The notes below the pieces were generated by a model that saw only the letters and a list, made by a program, of their open reading frames with translations, ran no database searches and was not told where the DNA came from. DNA of 48,910 nucleotides. Origin: Mycobacterium sp. 852002-40037_SCH5390672 (GTDB taxonomy: Bacteria > Actinomycetota > Actinomycetes > Mycobacteriales > Mycobacteriaceae). The position numbers were made by a program, and so were the translations under genes. The stretch lies in assembly GCF_001665875.1 (NCBI RefSeq), contig NZ_LZTA01000072.1:1-48910 (forward strand), written 5' to 3'. Positions 35,035-46,998 of this stretch are shown in pieces. Positions within the stretch are counted from its first letter, which is position 1, and every line of letters starts with the position of its first letter.

Positions 35035-35996
35035 TGCAGCTCCAATCCGTTGAGGAATTCCAGTAAGGCCGCATTCACTTCGTCGGGGCGCTCCTGTTGC
35101 AGCCAATGTCCGGCGCCGTCGATCATCACCTGGCGGTACGGGCCGGAGATCACGTCCGAGGCGCGGTCGGTGCGGGTGAACGACAGGACGGGATCGGCCG
35201 TCCCGCCGATGAACAAACACGGGACCGAGATCTTCGCGCCGTCGAGCTCGGGGGTGGTCTCCCAGTTGCGGTCGAAATTGCGATACCAGTTCAGGCCGCC
35301 GGTGAAGCCGGTGCGGGTGAACTCGGCGATGTAGTGGTCGAGCTCGTCCTGGCTTATCCACTCCGGTAACCCGTCGGGTTCGGGCAGCCGGTCGATGAAG
35401 CCTTCCGGGCCGGGGGCCACCATCCGCAGCGCCGCGGCCTTGTCACCGGACGTCCGCAACCCGCCCACCATGCGCCGCATCACCCGGGCGGGATCGGCGT
35501 TCAATTCGGCGTCGGCGACGCCGGGTTCCTGGAAGTACAGGATGTAGAAGAAGTTTTCGCCGAAGGTCTTGCGCCACGCCGTCGTGGGTGCCACGCGCGG
35601 GCGGGGTGTCACCGGCACGCTCATCGCGGCGACGGCAGCGACCCGGTCCGGGTGCAGCAGCGGCGCGTTCCACACCACGGCGGCACCCCAGTCGTGCCCG
35701 ACCCACACCGCGCGCTGCGCGCCGACGTCGTCGAGCAGGCCGACCAAGTCCGCGGTCAACTGATGAATGTCGTACGCATCGACCGCTTCCGGACAGTCCG
35801 AACCGCCGTAGCCGCGCTGGTCGGGCGCCAGCACGTGGTAGCCGGCTTCGGCGAGGACGGGTATCTGATGGCGCCAGGAGTAGGCCAGCTCGGGAAAGCC
35901 GTGGGCCAGGATCACCACCGGTGCGCCGCGGTCGCCCGCTTCGGTCACCCGTAGCCGCGCACCATTGGTATCTACTAACCGTTGGGTTGGGGGCAC
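35031..35996 (-). CDS. ephA: Epoxide hydrolase EphA, alpha/beta hydrolase
   Basis: The 321-residue protein has HGFPELAYSW (oxyanion hole region), the nucleophile D102 in VGHDWGAAVV, lid tyrosines around FFYILYFQEPG, and the catalytic histidine in GAGHWLQQERP. It opens epoxides to diols, through a covalent alkyl-enzyme. It matches Rv3617. GTG 35,996 (MPPTQRLVDTNG) aligns with the family start. First gene of a three-gene operon. Confidence 0.9.
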   Translation of the reverse strand: MPPTQRLVDTNGARLRVTEAGDRGAPVVILAHGFPELAYSWRHQIPVLAEAGYHVLAPDQRGYGGSDCPEAVDAYDIHQLTADLVGLLDDVGAQRAVWVGHDWGAAVVWNAPLLHPDRVAAVAAMSVPVTPRPRVAPTTAWRKTFGENFFYILYFQEPGVADAELNADPARVMRRMVGGLRTSGDKAAALRMVAPGPEGFIDRLPEPDGLPEWISQDELDHYIAEFTRTGFTGGLNWYRNFDRNWETTPELDGAKISVPCLFIGGTADPVLSFTRTDRASDVISGPYRQVMIDGAGHWLQQERPDEVNAALLEFLNGLELQ

Positions 35997-36108
35997 CGTC
36001 TCACCAAAGCACAACGGTTGCTGGCTGAGAAGGCCCCGAACCGGTTGGGCTTATCCGAATAGGGTTTGGTTGGCCCCGAAACGTCGTAAGGCGGGAATAC
36101 TCGAATTG

Positions 36109-36522
36109 ATGCGGCTGGACCATGTGGTGCTCTGGACGACAAGTCCGCGGATCTCGATGGACTTCTACACGCGCGTCGTGGGCCTGGAGCCGGTCCGGTT
36201 CGCGGAATTCGAAGCCGGCGACGCGCCGTTTCCGAGTGTGCGGGTTTGTGCGGACTCCATCATCGACTTGATGCCCTCCGAAGGTATTTCGGCGACCGAA
36301 ACTTTGACCCGGATCGAGGGCAGTGCCGGCCACCCGGTCAATCACATCTGCCTGGCACTGTCGAAGGCCGAATACGACGCGCTGGACCGGCGGCTGCAGG
36401 CCGAGGGGGTGGATACCAGCGCGCGGCTCAACCACAGCTTCGGCGCGCGGGGACGGGCGCCGCAGGGGTACTACTTCGCCGATCCGGACGGCAACGTGGT
36501 CGAGGCCCGCTACTACGAGTAG
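36109..36522 (+). CDS. VOC-fold (glyoxalase/bleomycin-resistance type) protein
   Basis: The 137-residue protein has the VOC pattern: LDHVVLWTTSPRISMDFYTR, then NHICLALSKAEYDALDRRL, and a C-terminal YYFADPDGNVVEARYYE with metal-ligand candidates H4, H-in-NHIC and the terminal glutamate. It may be a lyase, isomerase or dioxygenase-like enzyme, or a binding protein. ATG 36,109 is the start. Divergent from ephA by about 110 bases. Confidence 0.82.
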   Translation: MRLDHVVLWTTSPRISMDFYTRVVGLEPVRFAEFEAGDAPFPSVRVCADSIIDLMPSEGISATETLTRIEGSAGHPVNHICLALSKAEYDALDRRLQAEGVDTSARLNHSFGARGRAPQGYYFADPDGNVVEARYYE

Positions 36523-36554
36523 GCGGGAACTCGCCGTCGTTAACTGAGCAGGAC

Positions 36555-36660
36555 GGCGGCGACCCGCTGCGCCCCGGCTCTGCCGGAGCTGGCGATCGCC
36601 GCCGGACACCATGGCGGCGACCCGCTGCGCCCCGGCTCTGCCGGAGCTGGCGATCGCCGC
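36555..36660. repeat. Two-copy 48-bp direct repeat (VNTR-like)
   Basis: An identical 48-base unit (GGCGGCGACCCGCTGCGCCC ... GATCGCCGC) occurs at 36,555-36,602 and 36,613-36,660 with a 10-base spacer, so period 58. Each unit contains a small hairpin (GCTC-TGCCG-GAGC). It lies just before ftsH. Copy number probably varies between strains, as in mycobacterial MIRU/VNTR loci. Confidence 0.85.
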
Positions 36661-36730
36661 TAGCGGTAGCCTGGACTTTTCCAGCTGCGTGTACATCGGG
36701 GAAGGACCTGGCCGGCAAGGCCGATGATTG

Positions 36731-39157
<2,427 letters not shown>

Positions 39158-39173
39158 GCAGACGGAGGATTCG

Positions 39174-39776
39174 ATGGCGCTGCCGGACATCGCGATGCCG
39201 ACCACGCGCGCGTTCGATCAGGAGCGTGCCGAGGCCGCGGTCCGCGAGTTGCTGCACGCGATCGGCGAAGACCCCGACCGGGACGGCTTGCGGGAAACGC
39301 CGGCTCGCGTCGCGCGCGCCTACCGCGAGATGTTCGCCGGGCTCTACACCGATCCCGACAGCGTGTTGAACACCATGTTCGACGAGGAACACGACGAGCT
39401 GGTGCTGGTCAAGGAAATCCCGCTGTACTCCACCTGTGAGCACCACCTGGTGGCGTTCCACGGCGTCGCCCATGTCGGCTACATCCCGGGCAACGACGGC
39501 AGGGTCACCGGCCTGTCGAAGATCGCCCGGCTGGTCGACCTGTACTCCAAGCGGCCCCAGGTGCAGGAGCGGCTCACCACCCAGATCGCCGACGCCCTGG
39601 TGAAGAAGCTCAATCCGCGCGGCGTGATCGTCGTGGTCGAGGCCGAACACCTGTGCATGGCGATGCGCGGTGTGCGTAAGCCTGGAGCGGTCACCACCAC
39701 CTCGGCGGTCCGCGGCCTGTTCAAAACCAACGCGGCTTCTCGAGCCGAGGCGCTCGACCTGATCCTGCGTAAGTGA
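39174..39776 (+). CDS. folE: GTP cyclohydrolase I
   Basis: The 200-residue enzyme has the family core [20 protein letters not shown] with zinc/catalytic Cys and His, [19 protein letters not shown] and [16 protein letters not shown]. It converts GTP to dihydroneopterin triphosphate, the first step of folate synthesis. It starts 16 bases after ftsH with GGAGG-like sequence upstream, and its stop overlaps the folP1 GTG (GTGA). Confidence 0.95.
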   Translation: MALPDIAMPTTRAFDQERAEAAVRELLHAIGEDPDRDGLRETPARVARAYREMFAGLYTDPDSVLNTMFDEEHDELVLVKEIPLYSTCEHHLVAFHGVAHVGYIPGNDGRVTGLSKIARLVDLYSKRPQVQERLTTQIADALVKKLNPRGVIVVVEAEHLCMAMRGVRKPGAVTTTSAVRGLFKTNAASRAEALDLILRK

Positions 39777-40624
39777 GTCTGGCGCCTGTGCAGGTAATGG
39801 GAGTCCTGAACGTCACTGACGATTCGTTCTCCGACGGCGGCCGTTATCTCGACCCCGACAAGGCCGTGGCGCAGGGTTTGACCCTGGTCGCCGATGGCGC
39901 CGACATCGTTGACGTCGGGGGAGAGTCGACCCGGCCCGGCGCCACGCGGATCGATCCCCAGGTCGAGACGTCCCGGGTCATCCCCGTCGTCAAAGAGCTT
40001 GCGGCAGAAGGAATTACCGTCAGCATCGACACCATGCACGCCGAAGTCGCGCGGGCGGCGCTGTGCGGCGGAGCGCGGATAGTCAACGATGTGTCCGGCG
40101 GCCGCGCCGATCCTGCGATGGCGCCGCTGCTGGCCGATGCCAAAGTGCCCTGGGTGCTTATGCATTGGCGGTCGGTGTCGGCGCAGCGTCCGCACGCGGC
40201 GCCGCACTACCGCGACGTGGTCGCCGAGGTGCGCGCCGAACTCTTGGCCAGCGTCGACGCCGCGGTGTCCGCCGGTGTCGACCCCGGCCAGCTGATGATC
40301 GATCCCGGACTGGGATTCGCCAAGACGGGACAACACAATTGGGCGCTGCTGCATGCCCTGCCGCAGTTGGTCGCCACCGGCATCCCGGTGCTACTGGGCG
40401 CATCGCGCAAACGGTTCCTCGGTACGTTGTTAGCCGGGGACGACGGTTCGCCGCGCCCACCCGACGGACGTGAGACGGCCACCGCGGTGGTTTCCGCGCT
40501 GGCCGCCTTGCACGGGGCCTGGGGGGTGCGGGTGCACGATGTGCGGGCCACGGTCGATGCCCTCAAGGTCGTGGCGGCCTGGACCGCCGGGTCGCACACG
40601 GAGCTGGCTGGAGACAATGGCTGA
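39773..40624 (+). CDS. folP1: Dihydropteroate synthase
   Basis: The 283-residue TIM-barrel enzyme has [47 protein letters not shown] and GASRKRFLG. It joins p-aminobenzoate to the pterin and is the sulfonamide target. GTG 39,773 overlaps folE; its end overlaps folB by eight bases. Confidence 0.95.
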   Translation: MSLAPVQVMGVLNVTDDSFSDGGRYLDPDKAVAQGLTLVADGADIVDVGGESTRPGATRIDPQVETSRVIPVVKELAAEGITVSIDTMHAEVARAALCGGARIVNDVSGGRADPAMAPLLADAKVPWVLMHWRSVSAQRPHAAPHYRDVVAEVRAELLASVDAAVSAGVDPGQLMIDPGLGFAKTGQHNWALLHALPQLVATGIPVLLGASRKRFLGTLLAGDDGSPRPPDGRETATAVVSALAALHGAWGVRVHDVRATVDALKVVAAWTAGSHTELAGDNG

Positions 40625-41018
40625 TCGAATCGAGTTGCGCGGGTTGAGGGTTCGCGGGCAACACGGCGTTTTCGACCACGAGCGCGCCAACGGTCAGGAC
40701 TTCGTCGTCGACATCACCGTGTGGATCGACCTCGCCGACGCCACCGCCAGCGACGAACTCGCCGACACGTACGACTACGCTGCGCTGGCGCAGCTGGCCG
40801 CCGACGTGGTGGCCGGGCCCGCGCGCAATCTGATCGAAACCGTCGGAGGCCAGATCGCCGACCAGGTGATGCACGACGAACGCGTGCACGCCGTCGAGGT
40901 GGCGGTGCACAAGCCGCAGGCTCCGATCCCCCAGCAGTTCGCCGACGTCGCGGTGGTGGTGCGGCGGTCGCGCCGCGGCGGCCGCGGTTCGGTGATCCCG
41001 GCGGGCGGCACGCTATGA
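40617..41018 (+). CDS. folB: Dihydroneopterin aldolase
   Basis: The 133-residue protein has the FolB pattern: [24 protein letters not shown] truncated here to its key residues G-x-H-G-V-x-x-x-[22 protein letters not shown] and a C-terminal VHKPQAPIP. It forms an octamer that cleaves dihydroneopterin to hydroxymethyl-dihydropterin and glycolaldehyde. The start overlaps folP1; its stop overlaps a 23-residue frame leading to folK. Confidence 0.93.
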   Translation: MADRIELRGLRVRGQHGVFDHERANGQDFVVDITVWIDLADATASDELADTYDYAALAQLAADVVAGPARNLIETVGGQIADQVMHDERVHAVEVAVHKPQAPIPQQFADVAVVVRRSRRGGRGSVIPAGGTL

Positions 41019-41086
41019 CGCCCGACGGCAACGATGATGCCGGCTCGTACCGGTTTCAAGCCGGGACCGAGGAGCGGCGCCAATGA
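41015..41086 (+). CDS. 23-residue coupling ORF between folB and folK
   Basis: ATG 41,015 overlaps the folB stop (ATGA) and the frame's own stop overlaps the folK ATG (ATGA, 41,083-41,086). It encodes [20 protein letters not shown] and three more residues. It may be a translational bridge that keeps ribosomes moving from folB to folK, not a functional peptide. The double overlap is the evidence. Confidence 0.4.
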   Translation: MTPDGNDDAGSYRFQAGTEERRQ

Positions 41087-41631
41087 CGCGGGTGGTGCTG
41101 TCCATCGGCTCCAACCTGGGTGACCGGCTGGCGCGGTTGCAGTCGGTCGTCGACGGGCTGGGGGAGGCGGTGCTCGCGGTGTCACCGGTGTACGAGACCG
41201 ACCCCTGGGGACGGGTGGATCAGGCGCCGTTCCTCAACGCGGTGCTGATCGCCGACGACCCGGCCCGCGACGGGCAGGGCTGGCTGCGCCGCGCGCAAGA
41301 GTTCGAGCGGGCGGCGGGCAGGGTTCGCGGCGAGCGCTGGGGCCCGCGCACCCTCGACGTCGACCTGATCGCCTGCTACGGCCCGACCCAGTTGATCTCC
41401 CGGGAGAACAACCTGACGCTGCCGCATCCGCTGGCCCACCTGCGGGCGTTCGTGCTCATTCCATGGCTGGATGTCGACCCGGATGCGCGGCTGACCCTGG
41501 CCGACGGGCCCCAGCAGGTCGCCGGTCTGCTCGCCCAGCTGGAAGCGGCCGACCGGGACGGCGTCCGGCCGACCAGCCTTACTCTTCGGCCCAACCGGCA
41601 GCCGCCGGCGGATCGGGGGCCGACTACCTGA
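41083..41631 (+). CDS. folK: Hydroxymethyl-dihydropterin pyrophosphokinase
   Basis: The 182-residue enzyme has LSIGSNLGDRLARL, the ATP/pterin-site segment RVRGERWGPRTLDVDLIACY with paired metal-binding aspartates, and LPHPLAHLRAFVLIPW. It transfers pyrophosphate from ATP to the pterin before FolP1. Its stop shares a base with the next start (TGATG). Confidence 0.94.
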   Translation: MTRVVLSIGSNLGDRLARLQSVVDGLGEAVLAVSPVYETDPWGRVDQAPFLNAVLIADDPARDGQGWLRRAQEFERAAGRVRGERWGPRTLDVDLIACYGPTQLISRENNLTLPHPLAHLRAFVLIPWLDVDPDARLTLADGPQQVAGLLAQLEAADRDGVRPTSLTLRPNRQPPADRGPTT

Positions 41632-42107
41632 TGGGACCCACCCGCAAGCGTGACCTGACCGCCGCCGTGGTCGGCGCCGCCGTGGTGGGGTATCTGCTGG
41701 TCACAGGCCTGTACCGGTGGTTTCCGCCGATCACGGTGTGGACCGGCCTATCGCTGCTGGCCGTGGCCATCGTCGAAGCGCTGTGGGCGCGCTACGTGCG
41801 GGCCAAGATCAGCGAGGGCGAAATCGGGTCCGGACCCGGTTGGCTGCATCCGCTTGCGGTGGCGCGCAGCCTGATGATCGCCAAGGCCTCGGCCTGGGTG
41901 GGCGCGTTGATGCTGGGCTGGTGGGTCGGGGTCCTGGTGTATTTCCTGCCACGCAAGTCCTGGTTGCGGGCCGCCGCCGAGGACACCTCGGGGACCGTGG
42001 TGGCGGCCGTCAGTGCGCTGGCCCTGCTCGTTGCCGCACTGTGGCTGCAACATTGCTGCAAGTCACCGCAGGATCCGGGTGAGCACGGCGAGGGCGCCGA
42101 AAACTAG
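41631..42107 (+). CDS. DUF3180 membrane protein (Rv3605c homologue)
   Basis: The 158-residue protein has four membrane helices (AAVVGAAVVGYLLVTGLY; VWTGLSLLAVAIVEALW; AWVGALMLGWWVGVLVYFL; VAAVSALALLVAALWL), as in DUF3180, which is linked to folK across actinobacteria. Length equals Rv3605c. Function unknown. The C-terminus is short and charged. Confidence 0.88.
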   Translation: MGPTRKRDLTAAVVGAAVVGYLLVTGLYRWFPPITVWTGLSLLAVAIVEALWARYVRAKISEGEIGSGPGWLHPLAVARSLMIAKASAWVGALMLGWWVGVLVYFLPRKSWLRAAAEDTSGTVVAAVSALALLVAALWLQHCCKSPQDPGEHGEGAEN

Positions 42108-42230
42108 CCCGCCGCGGGGGTTGCCGCCGGCCGACGGCCGATTAACTCTCCCGGCCGCCCGGATAACCGGCGCGAGAATCGCCGGAGCCGCGCGACACGC
42201 GGATTGACCTCGCACAGGTACTCTCAGGCC

Positions 42231-43727
42231 ATGACCGTTCTGTCCCGCGGCGCCCGGGTGCGGCGCGGCGGCCGCAGGCCGGGGTGGGTGCTCTTGACCG
42301 CGTTGCTGGTCCTCGCGATAGGGGCCAGTTCCGCATTGGTTTTCACCAATCGGGTGGAACTTCTCAAGCTCGCTGTAATCCTGGCGCTGTGGGCCGCAGT
42401 CGCCGGCGCCTTCGTTTCCGTGCTGTATCGCCGCCAAAGCGACGCCGATCAATCCCGCGTCCGCGACCTCAAGCTGGTCTACGACCTACAGCTGGACCGG
42501 GAGATCTCGGCCCGGCGTGAATACGAACTGACCGTCGAATCCCAGCTGCGCCGCGAGCTGGCATCCGAGCTGCGCGCCCAGGCCGCCGACGATCTGGCCG
42601 AGCTGCGCGCGGAACTTTCGGCCTTGCGGACCAGCCTGGAAATCCTCTTCGACACCGACCTGGCGCACCGCCCGGCCCTCGGGGGGACATCCGAGTCCGA
42701 GCCGCAGCCCGAACGCGCGTACAGCGAGTGGGAGCGCAACGGCGAGAACCCCCGCGACACCCCCGTCGACTGGGTGTCCAGCGACCGGGTGACGTCGGTG
42801 CCGCGGGACAACGCCGGCCGCGCCGACGACGGCATCATCGACGTGCCCGAGGAACCGCTGATTCCCCCTCGCCAGCAACCGCCACCCCGGCGGGAGCGGG
42901 TCCGCCACCAGTACGAACCGGCCCGGGATCCGGCGTACGCCGAGGAGCCCCTGTACGCCGAGGAGCCCGGGTACGCCGAGGAGTCCGCGTACGCCGAGGA
43001 GTCCGCGTACGCACGACCGGCGGAGCCACGGTTCGAGCCTCGCCAGCAACCGCCGGCGTCGCACGCGGCGGCTCAGTTCCCACCGGAGCCGGCGTCCGAA
43101 CCTCGGCCCGAACCAGAACCAGCGCCAGAACCTCAGCGTGAGCCCCAGGCGCACTGGCCAGGCCACGGTTGGCAGCCGGCCGCCGCGGAAGGGCAGTGGT
43201 TGCCGCCCGGAGCCCCGGGCAGCAATTGGGCCAGCGCCGATTCTCCCGGCGGACCGGCCGGTGAACGGCGGCGTGCAAGGCATTCGGGCGTCGACGAAGC
43301 CTGGGACGGCCAGCCCGTCGAGCCGGTGCCGCCCCCGCCGTCCGGCGACGCCGGCCGCCGGGCGCGGTCGCGCCACTCGGCGGAGTACCGCGACTACGGT
43401 GTGCGCAATTTCTCGCCCGGCAACGAGCCCCCGGCCGCATCTCCACCGGCCGGGGCGGCGCCCCCGCCGGCCGCCGCGACGCCGCCACCCCCACCGCCGG
43501 TCCCCCCGATGCACCCGGGACCGTCCGCCGGCGCGCCCCCGCCGCCACGGCTGGCACCGCCCCCGGTGCCGGAGCAGGCGCCCCGGCACGGCGGTGAACC
43601 GCAGCAGGAGGACCCCGACGGCGCGGGTGAAGGCACGTCGACGGGCGGCCAGTCGGTGGCCGATCTGTTGGCCCGGCTGCAGGTTCAGCCCTCCGAAGGC
43701 GGCCGGCGCCGTCGCCGCGAAGGCTGA
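42231..43727 (+). CDS. DUF6779-like membrane protein with long disordered tail (Rv3604c homologue)
   Basis: The 498-residue protein has two membrane helices near the N-terminus (about 20-40 and 44-63), a charged coiled coil (QLDREISARREYELTVESQL onward, to about 140), then more than 300 residues rich in Pro, Glu, Arg and Gly. The family counterpart Rv3604c is about 397 residues, so the tail is longer here. Four 18-bp repeats encode xYAEE[PS]. A scaffold or regulator at the membrane is plausible; not shown. Confidence 0.8.
   Translation: MTVLSRGARVRRGGRRPGWVLLTALLVLAIGASSALVFTNRVELLKLAVILALWAAVAGAFVSVLYRRQSDADQSRVRDLKLVYDLQLDREISARREYELTVESQLRRELASELRAQAADDLAELRAELSALRTSLEILFDTDLAHRPALGGTSESEPQPERAYSEWERNGENPRDTPVDWVSSDRVTSVPRDNAGRADDGIIDVPEEPLIPPRQQPPPRRERVRHQYEPARDPAYAEEPLYAEEPGYAEESAYAEESAYARPAEPRFEPRQQPPASHAAAQFPPEPASEPRPEPEPAPEPQREPQAHWPGHGWQPAAAEGQWLPPGAPGSNWASADSPGGPAGERRRARHSGVDEAWDGQPVEPVPPPPSGDAGRRARSRHSAEYRDYGVRNFSPGNEPPAASPPAGAAPPPAAATPPPPPPVPPMHPGPSAGAPPPPRLAPPPVPEQAPRHGGEPQQEDPDGAGEGTSTGGQSVADLLARLQVQPSEGGRRRRREG
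42933..43013 (+). repeat. 18-bp tandem repeats encoding xYAEEx
   Basis: Four consecutive 18-base units (TACGCCGAGGAG core) from 42,933 to 43,004 plus a partial fifth encode AYAEEP-LYAEEP-GYAEES-AYAEES-AYA in the disordered tail of the membrane protein. Units differ at a few bases. Confidence 0.8.
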
Positions 43728-43766
43728 GCTGGGAGCTTCCTCACATTGGGTAGCGCCTGGTAATCG

Positions 43767-43780
43767 ACTACAGTCGTAGT
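43767..43780. promoter_or_regulatory. Inverted repeat before the panCD operon
   Basis: ACTAC-AGTC-GTAGT lies in the 115-base gap between the DUF6779-like gene and the DUF2520 gene; another weak inverted repeat (CCAC-CAT-GTGG) follows at about 43,795. Likely promoter region of the panC-panD-coaX transcript, with a possible operator. Low certainty. Confidence 0.3.
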
Positions 43781-43842
43781 GACCGAACGGTACCCACCAT
43801 GTGGGACCGGAACGAAACAAGATATTTGTGAGGTCGTCTGCG

Positions 43843-44754
43843 ATGGTGCAGTTCGACGGTCTGCGCCCGGCTCGGCTCAAGGTGGGAGTCATCTCGGCCG
43901 GCCGGGTGGGCACCGCGCTCGGTGTCGCGCTGGAGCGCGCGGATCATGTCGTGGTGGCGTGTAGCGCCATCTCCCATGCGTCGCTGCAGCGGGCACAACG
44001 CCGGCTGCCCGATACTCCGGTGACAACGCCCCAGGACGTGGCCGCCGGCGCCGAGCTGTTGCTGCTCGCGGTTCCCGACGGCGAACTCGCCGCTCTGGTG
44101 TCCGGATTGGCGGCGACGTCGGCGGTGCGCCCCGGCACCATCGTGGTGCACGTGTCCGGCGCGAACGGGGTGGGCATTCTCGAGCCGCTGGCTCGACAGG
44201 GTTGCATACCGCTGGCGATTCACCCGGTGATGACCTTCACCGGCTCCGATGAAGACATCAGCCGCCTGCCCGATACCTGCTTCGGCATCACCGCGGCCGA
44301 CGAAGTCGGATACGCGATCGGACAATCGCTGGTCTTGGAGATGGGCGGGGAACCGTTCTGTGTGGCCGAGGACGCCCGCGTCCTGTACCACGCCGCACTG
44401 GCCCACGCCGGCAACCACATCGTGACCGTGCTCGCCGACGCGCTCGAGGCGTTGCGCGCCGCGCTGCGCGGCAGCGAACTGCTCGGCCAGCAGTCCGTCG
44501 ACGACCAGCCGGGCGGCATCGCCGAGCGCATCATCGGGCCGCTGGCCAGGGCCGCGCTGGAGAACACCCTGCAACGCGGGCAGGCCGCGCTGACCGGTCC
44601 CGTCGCACGTGGCGACGCGGCCGCGGTCGCGGGCCATCTGGCCGCGCTGAGTCAGGTCGGACCGGAGCTGGCGCAGGCCTACCGGGTGAACGCGTTGCGG
44701 ACCGCCCAGCGCGCGCACGCCACCGAGGACGTCATGGAGGTTCTGGCGCCATGA
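43843..44754 (+). CDS. Rossmann-like/DUF2520 protein (Rv3603c homologue)
   Basis: The 303-residue protein has an N-terminal NAD(P)-binding fold ([20 protein letters not shown]) and a C-terminal DUF2520 helical domain ([20 protein letters not shown]). It resembles the ketopantoate-reductase/6-phosphogluconate dehydrogenase group and always sits next to panC in mycobacteria; an alternative ketopantoate reductase role has been suggested by context. ATG 43,843 gives the length of Rv3603c. Overlaps panC by four bases (ATGA). Confidence 0.85.
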   Translation: MVQFDGLRPARLKVGVISAGRVGTALGVALERADHVVVACSAISHASLQRAQRRLPDTPVTTPQDVAAGAELLLLAVPDGELAALVSGLAATSAVRPGTIVVHVSGANGVGILEPLARQGCIPLAIHPVMTFTGSDEDISRLPDTCFGITAADEVGYAIGQSLVLEMGGEPFCVAEDARVLYHAALAHAGNHIVTVLADALEALRAALRGSELLGQQSVDDQPGGIAERIIGPLARAALENTLQRGQAALTGPVARGDAAAVAGHLAALSQVGPELAQAYRVNALRTAQRAHATEDVMEVLAP

Positions 44755-45683
44755 GACCCGGCAAGCCACCGGCCTTCACGGCGGGCGAACTCAACGTCTA
44801 CTCCGTCCCGCGCGACGTCACCGACGTCAGCCGCGCACTGCGCCAAACCGGGCGCCGCGTGATGTTGGTACCCACCATGGGCGCACTGCACGACGGGCAC
44901 CTGGCGTTGGTGCGCGCGGCGAAGCGGGTGCCCGGCGCGGTGGTCGTGGTGTCGATCTTCGTCAACCCGCTGCAATTCGGGGCCGGTGAGGACCTCGACG
45001 CCTATCCCCGGACGCTGGACGGCGACGTCGCCCTGCTGCGCTCCGAAGGCGTCGAAATCGTCTTCGCCCCAACGGCCGCCGCGATGTATCCCGACGGATT
45101 GCGCACCACCGTGCAGCCCGGTCCGCTGGCCGGCGAACTCGAGGGCGGCGCCCGGCCGACCCATTTCGCCGGCGTGCTGACCGTGGTGTGCAAGCTGCTG
45201 CAGATCGTGCGGCCGGATCGAATCTTCTTCGGCGAGAAGGACTATCAGCAGCTGGTGATGATCCGGCAGATGGTCGCCGATCTCAACATCGACGTGCAGG
45301 TCGTCGGGGTGCCGACTGTCCGGGAATCCGACGGCTTGGCGATGTCGTCGCGCAACCGCTATCTGGACCCCACGCAACGCGAACTGGCCGTGACACTTTC
45401 GGCGGCGCTGACGGCCGGTGCGCACGCCGCGCACCTCGGCGCGGCCGCCGCGCTGAACGCGGCGCGTGCGGTGCTCGACGCCGTGTCCGACCTCACCGTC
45501 GACTACCTCGAGTTGCGCGGCGCCGGCCTGGGCCCGGCGCCCGCCCGTGGTTCGGCCCGACTGCTGGTCGCGGCGCGGCTGGGCACCACCAGGCTGCTGG
45601 ACAACATCGAAATGCAGATCGAAACACCCGCCGGCACCGCTGGGCCGGACGGACAATACGCCCAATCACCTTGGAGGAATTGA
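44751..45683 (+). CDS. panC: Pantothenate synthetase
   Basis: The 310-residue enzyme has [54 protein letters not shown] and AMSSRNRYL, the motifs of the cytidylyltransferase-like fold. It condenses pantoate and beta-alanine with ATP. Its stop shares a base with the panD start, in the usual order for providing beta-alanine and then pantothenate. Confidence 0.96.
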   Translation: MRPGKPPAFTAGELNVYSVPRDVTDVSRALRQTGRRVMLVPTMGALHDGHLALVRAAKRVPGAVVVVSIFVNPLQFGAGEDLDAYPRTLDGDVALLRSEGVEIVFAPTAAAMYPDGLRTTVQPGPLAGELEGGARPTHFAGVLTVVCKLLQIVRPDRIFFGEKDYQQLVMIRQMVADLNIDVQVVGVPTVRESDGLAMSSRNRYLDPTQRELAVTLSAALTAGAHAAHLGAAAALNAARAVLDAVSDLTVDYLELRGAGLGPAPARGSARLLVAARLGTTRLLDNIEMQIETPAGTAGPDGQYAQSPWRN

Positions 45684-46102
45684 TGCTACGGACGATGCTC
45701 AAGTCTAAGATCCACCGGGCCACCGTCACGCAGGCCGACCTGCACTACGTCGGCTCGGTAACCATCGACGCCGATCTGATGGACGCCGCGGACCTGCTCG
45801 AGGGCGAACAGGTGACGATCGTCGACATCGACAATGGCGCCCGGCTCGTCACCTACGCGATCACCGGCGAACGCGGCAGTGGTGTGATCGGAATCAACGG
45901 TGCGGCAGCGCATCTCGTCCATCCGGGTGACCTGGTGATCCTGATCGCCTATGGGACCATGGAAGAGGCGGAGGCGCGGGCATACCAGCCGCGGATCGTC
46001 TTCGTCGACGCCGACAACGTGCCGATCGACCTCGGCCACGATCCGGCATTCGTGCCCGCCGACGCGGCCGAGCTGCTGGATCCCCGGATCGTTGCGCGGT
46101 AG
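45683..46102 (+). CDS. panD: Aspartate 1-decarboxylase proenzyme
   Basis: The 139-residue proenzyme cleaves itself between G24 and S25 (HYVGSVTID), making the pyruvoyl cofactor; K9 and the GxNGAAAHL segment ([13 protein letters not shown]) are present. It makes beta-alanine from aspartate and is the target of pyrazinoic acid. A good ribosome binding site (GGAGG) precedes ATG 45,683. Confidence 0.95.
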   Translation: MLRTMLKSKIHRATVTQADLHYVGSVTIDADLMDAADLLEGEQVTIVDIDNGARLVTYAITGERGSGVIGINGAAAHLVHPGDLVILIAYGTMEEAEARAYQPRIVFVDADNVPIDLGHDPAFVPADAAELLDPRIVAR

Positions 46103-46104
46103 CC

Positions 46105-46920
46105 GTGCTGCTGGCGATCGACGTCCGTAACACCCACACCGTCGTCGGGCTGATATCCGGATCCAAAGAGCACGCAAATGTCGTGCAGCAATGGCGGATT
46201 CGCACCGAGGCGGAAATCACCGCCGACGAATTGGCGCTGACCATCGACGGTCTCATCGGCGACGACTCCGAGCGGCTCACCGGCGCCGCGGCGCTGTCGA
46301 CCGTCCCCTCGGTGCTGCACGAGGTGCGGCTGATGCTCGACCAGTACTGGCCGTCGGTGCCCCACGTGCTGATCGAGCCCGGGGTGCGCACCGGCATCCC
46401 GCTGCTCGTCGACAACCCCAAGGAAGTCGGCGCCGACCGAATCGTCAACTGCCTGGCGGCTTTTCACCGTTTCAACAGCCCCGCCATCGTCATCGACTTC
46501 GGGTCCTCGATCTGTGTGGACGTCGTGTCGGGCAAGGGTGAATTCCTCGGCGGTGCGATCGCGCCCGGATTGCAGGTGTCCTCCGATGCCGCCGCGGCCC
46601 GCTCGGCCGCCCTGCGCCGGGTGGAGTTGACCCGTCCCCGTTCGGTGGTCGGCAAGAACACCGTCGAGTGCATGCAGGCGGGTGCGGTGTTCGGTTTCGC
46701 CGGACTGGTCGACGGCTTGGTCGGACGCATCCGCGAGGACGTGGACGGGTTTGCCGGCGACGACGTCGCCATCGTCGCCACCGGCCACACCGCGCCGCTG
46801 CTGCTGCCCGAGTTGCAGACCGTCAGCCACTACGACCAGCACCTGACCCTGCACGGCCTGCGGCTGATCTTCGAACGCAACCGCGACGCCCAGCGCGGCC
46901 GGCTGAAGACGGCGCGCTGA
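46105..46920 (+). CDS. coaX: Type III pantothenate kinase
   Basis: The 271-residue enzyme has the ASKHA-type motifs [49 protein letters not shown] and [21 protein letters not shown]. It is the CoaX-type pantothenate kinase; in M. tuberculosis the counterpart Rv3600c is considered dispensable beside CoaA. GTG 46,105 starts two bases after panD. Confidence 0.92.
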   Translation: MLLAIDVRNTHTVVGLISGSKEHANVVQQWRIRTEAEITADELALTIDGLIGDDSERLTGAAALSTVPSVLHEVRLMLDQYWPSVPHVLIEPGVRTGIPLLVDNPKEVGADRIVNCLAAFHRFNSPAIVIDFGSSICVDVVSGKGEFLGGAIAPGLQVSSDAAAARSAALRRVELTRPRSVVGKNTVECMQAGAVFGFAGLVDGLVGRIREDVDGFAGDDVAIVATGHTAPLLLPELQTVSHYDQHLTLHGLRLIFERNRDAQRGRLKTAR

Positions 46921-46998
46921 CGCACCGGCTTCGCACCGGGGCGCGCAGGCAAAGCCGTCGGCGCGTCCTCGAAGCCCAGTCCTTTAAGCTGGCACGTC

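Noticed and set aside
36555..36660. CRISPR array
   Set aside because: Only two 48-base repeats with a 10-base spacer and no cas genes; it is a tandem repeat.
42486..43913. 475-codon minus-strand frame opposite the DUF6779-like gene
   Set aside because: Arg/Gly-rich complement of the Pro/Glu-rich tail; no start signal or fold.
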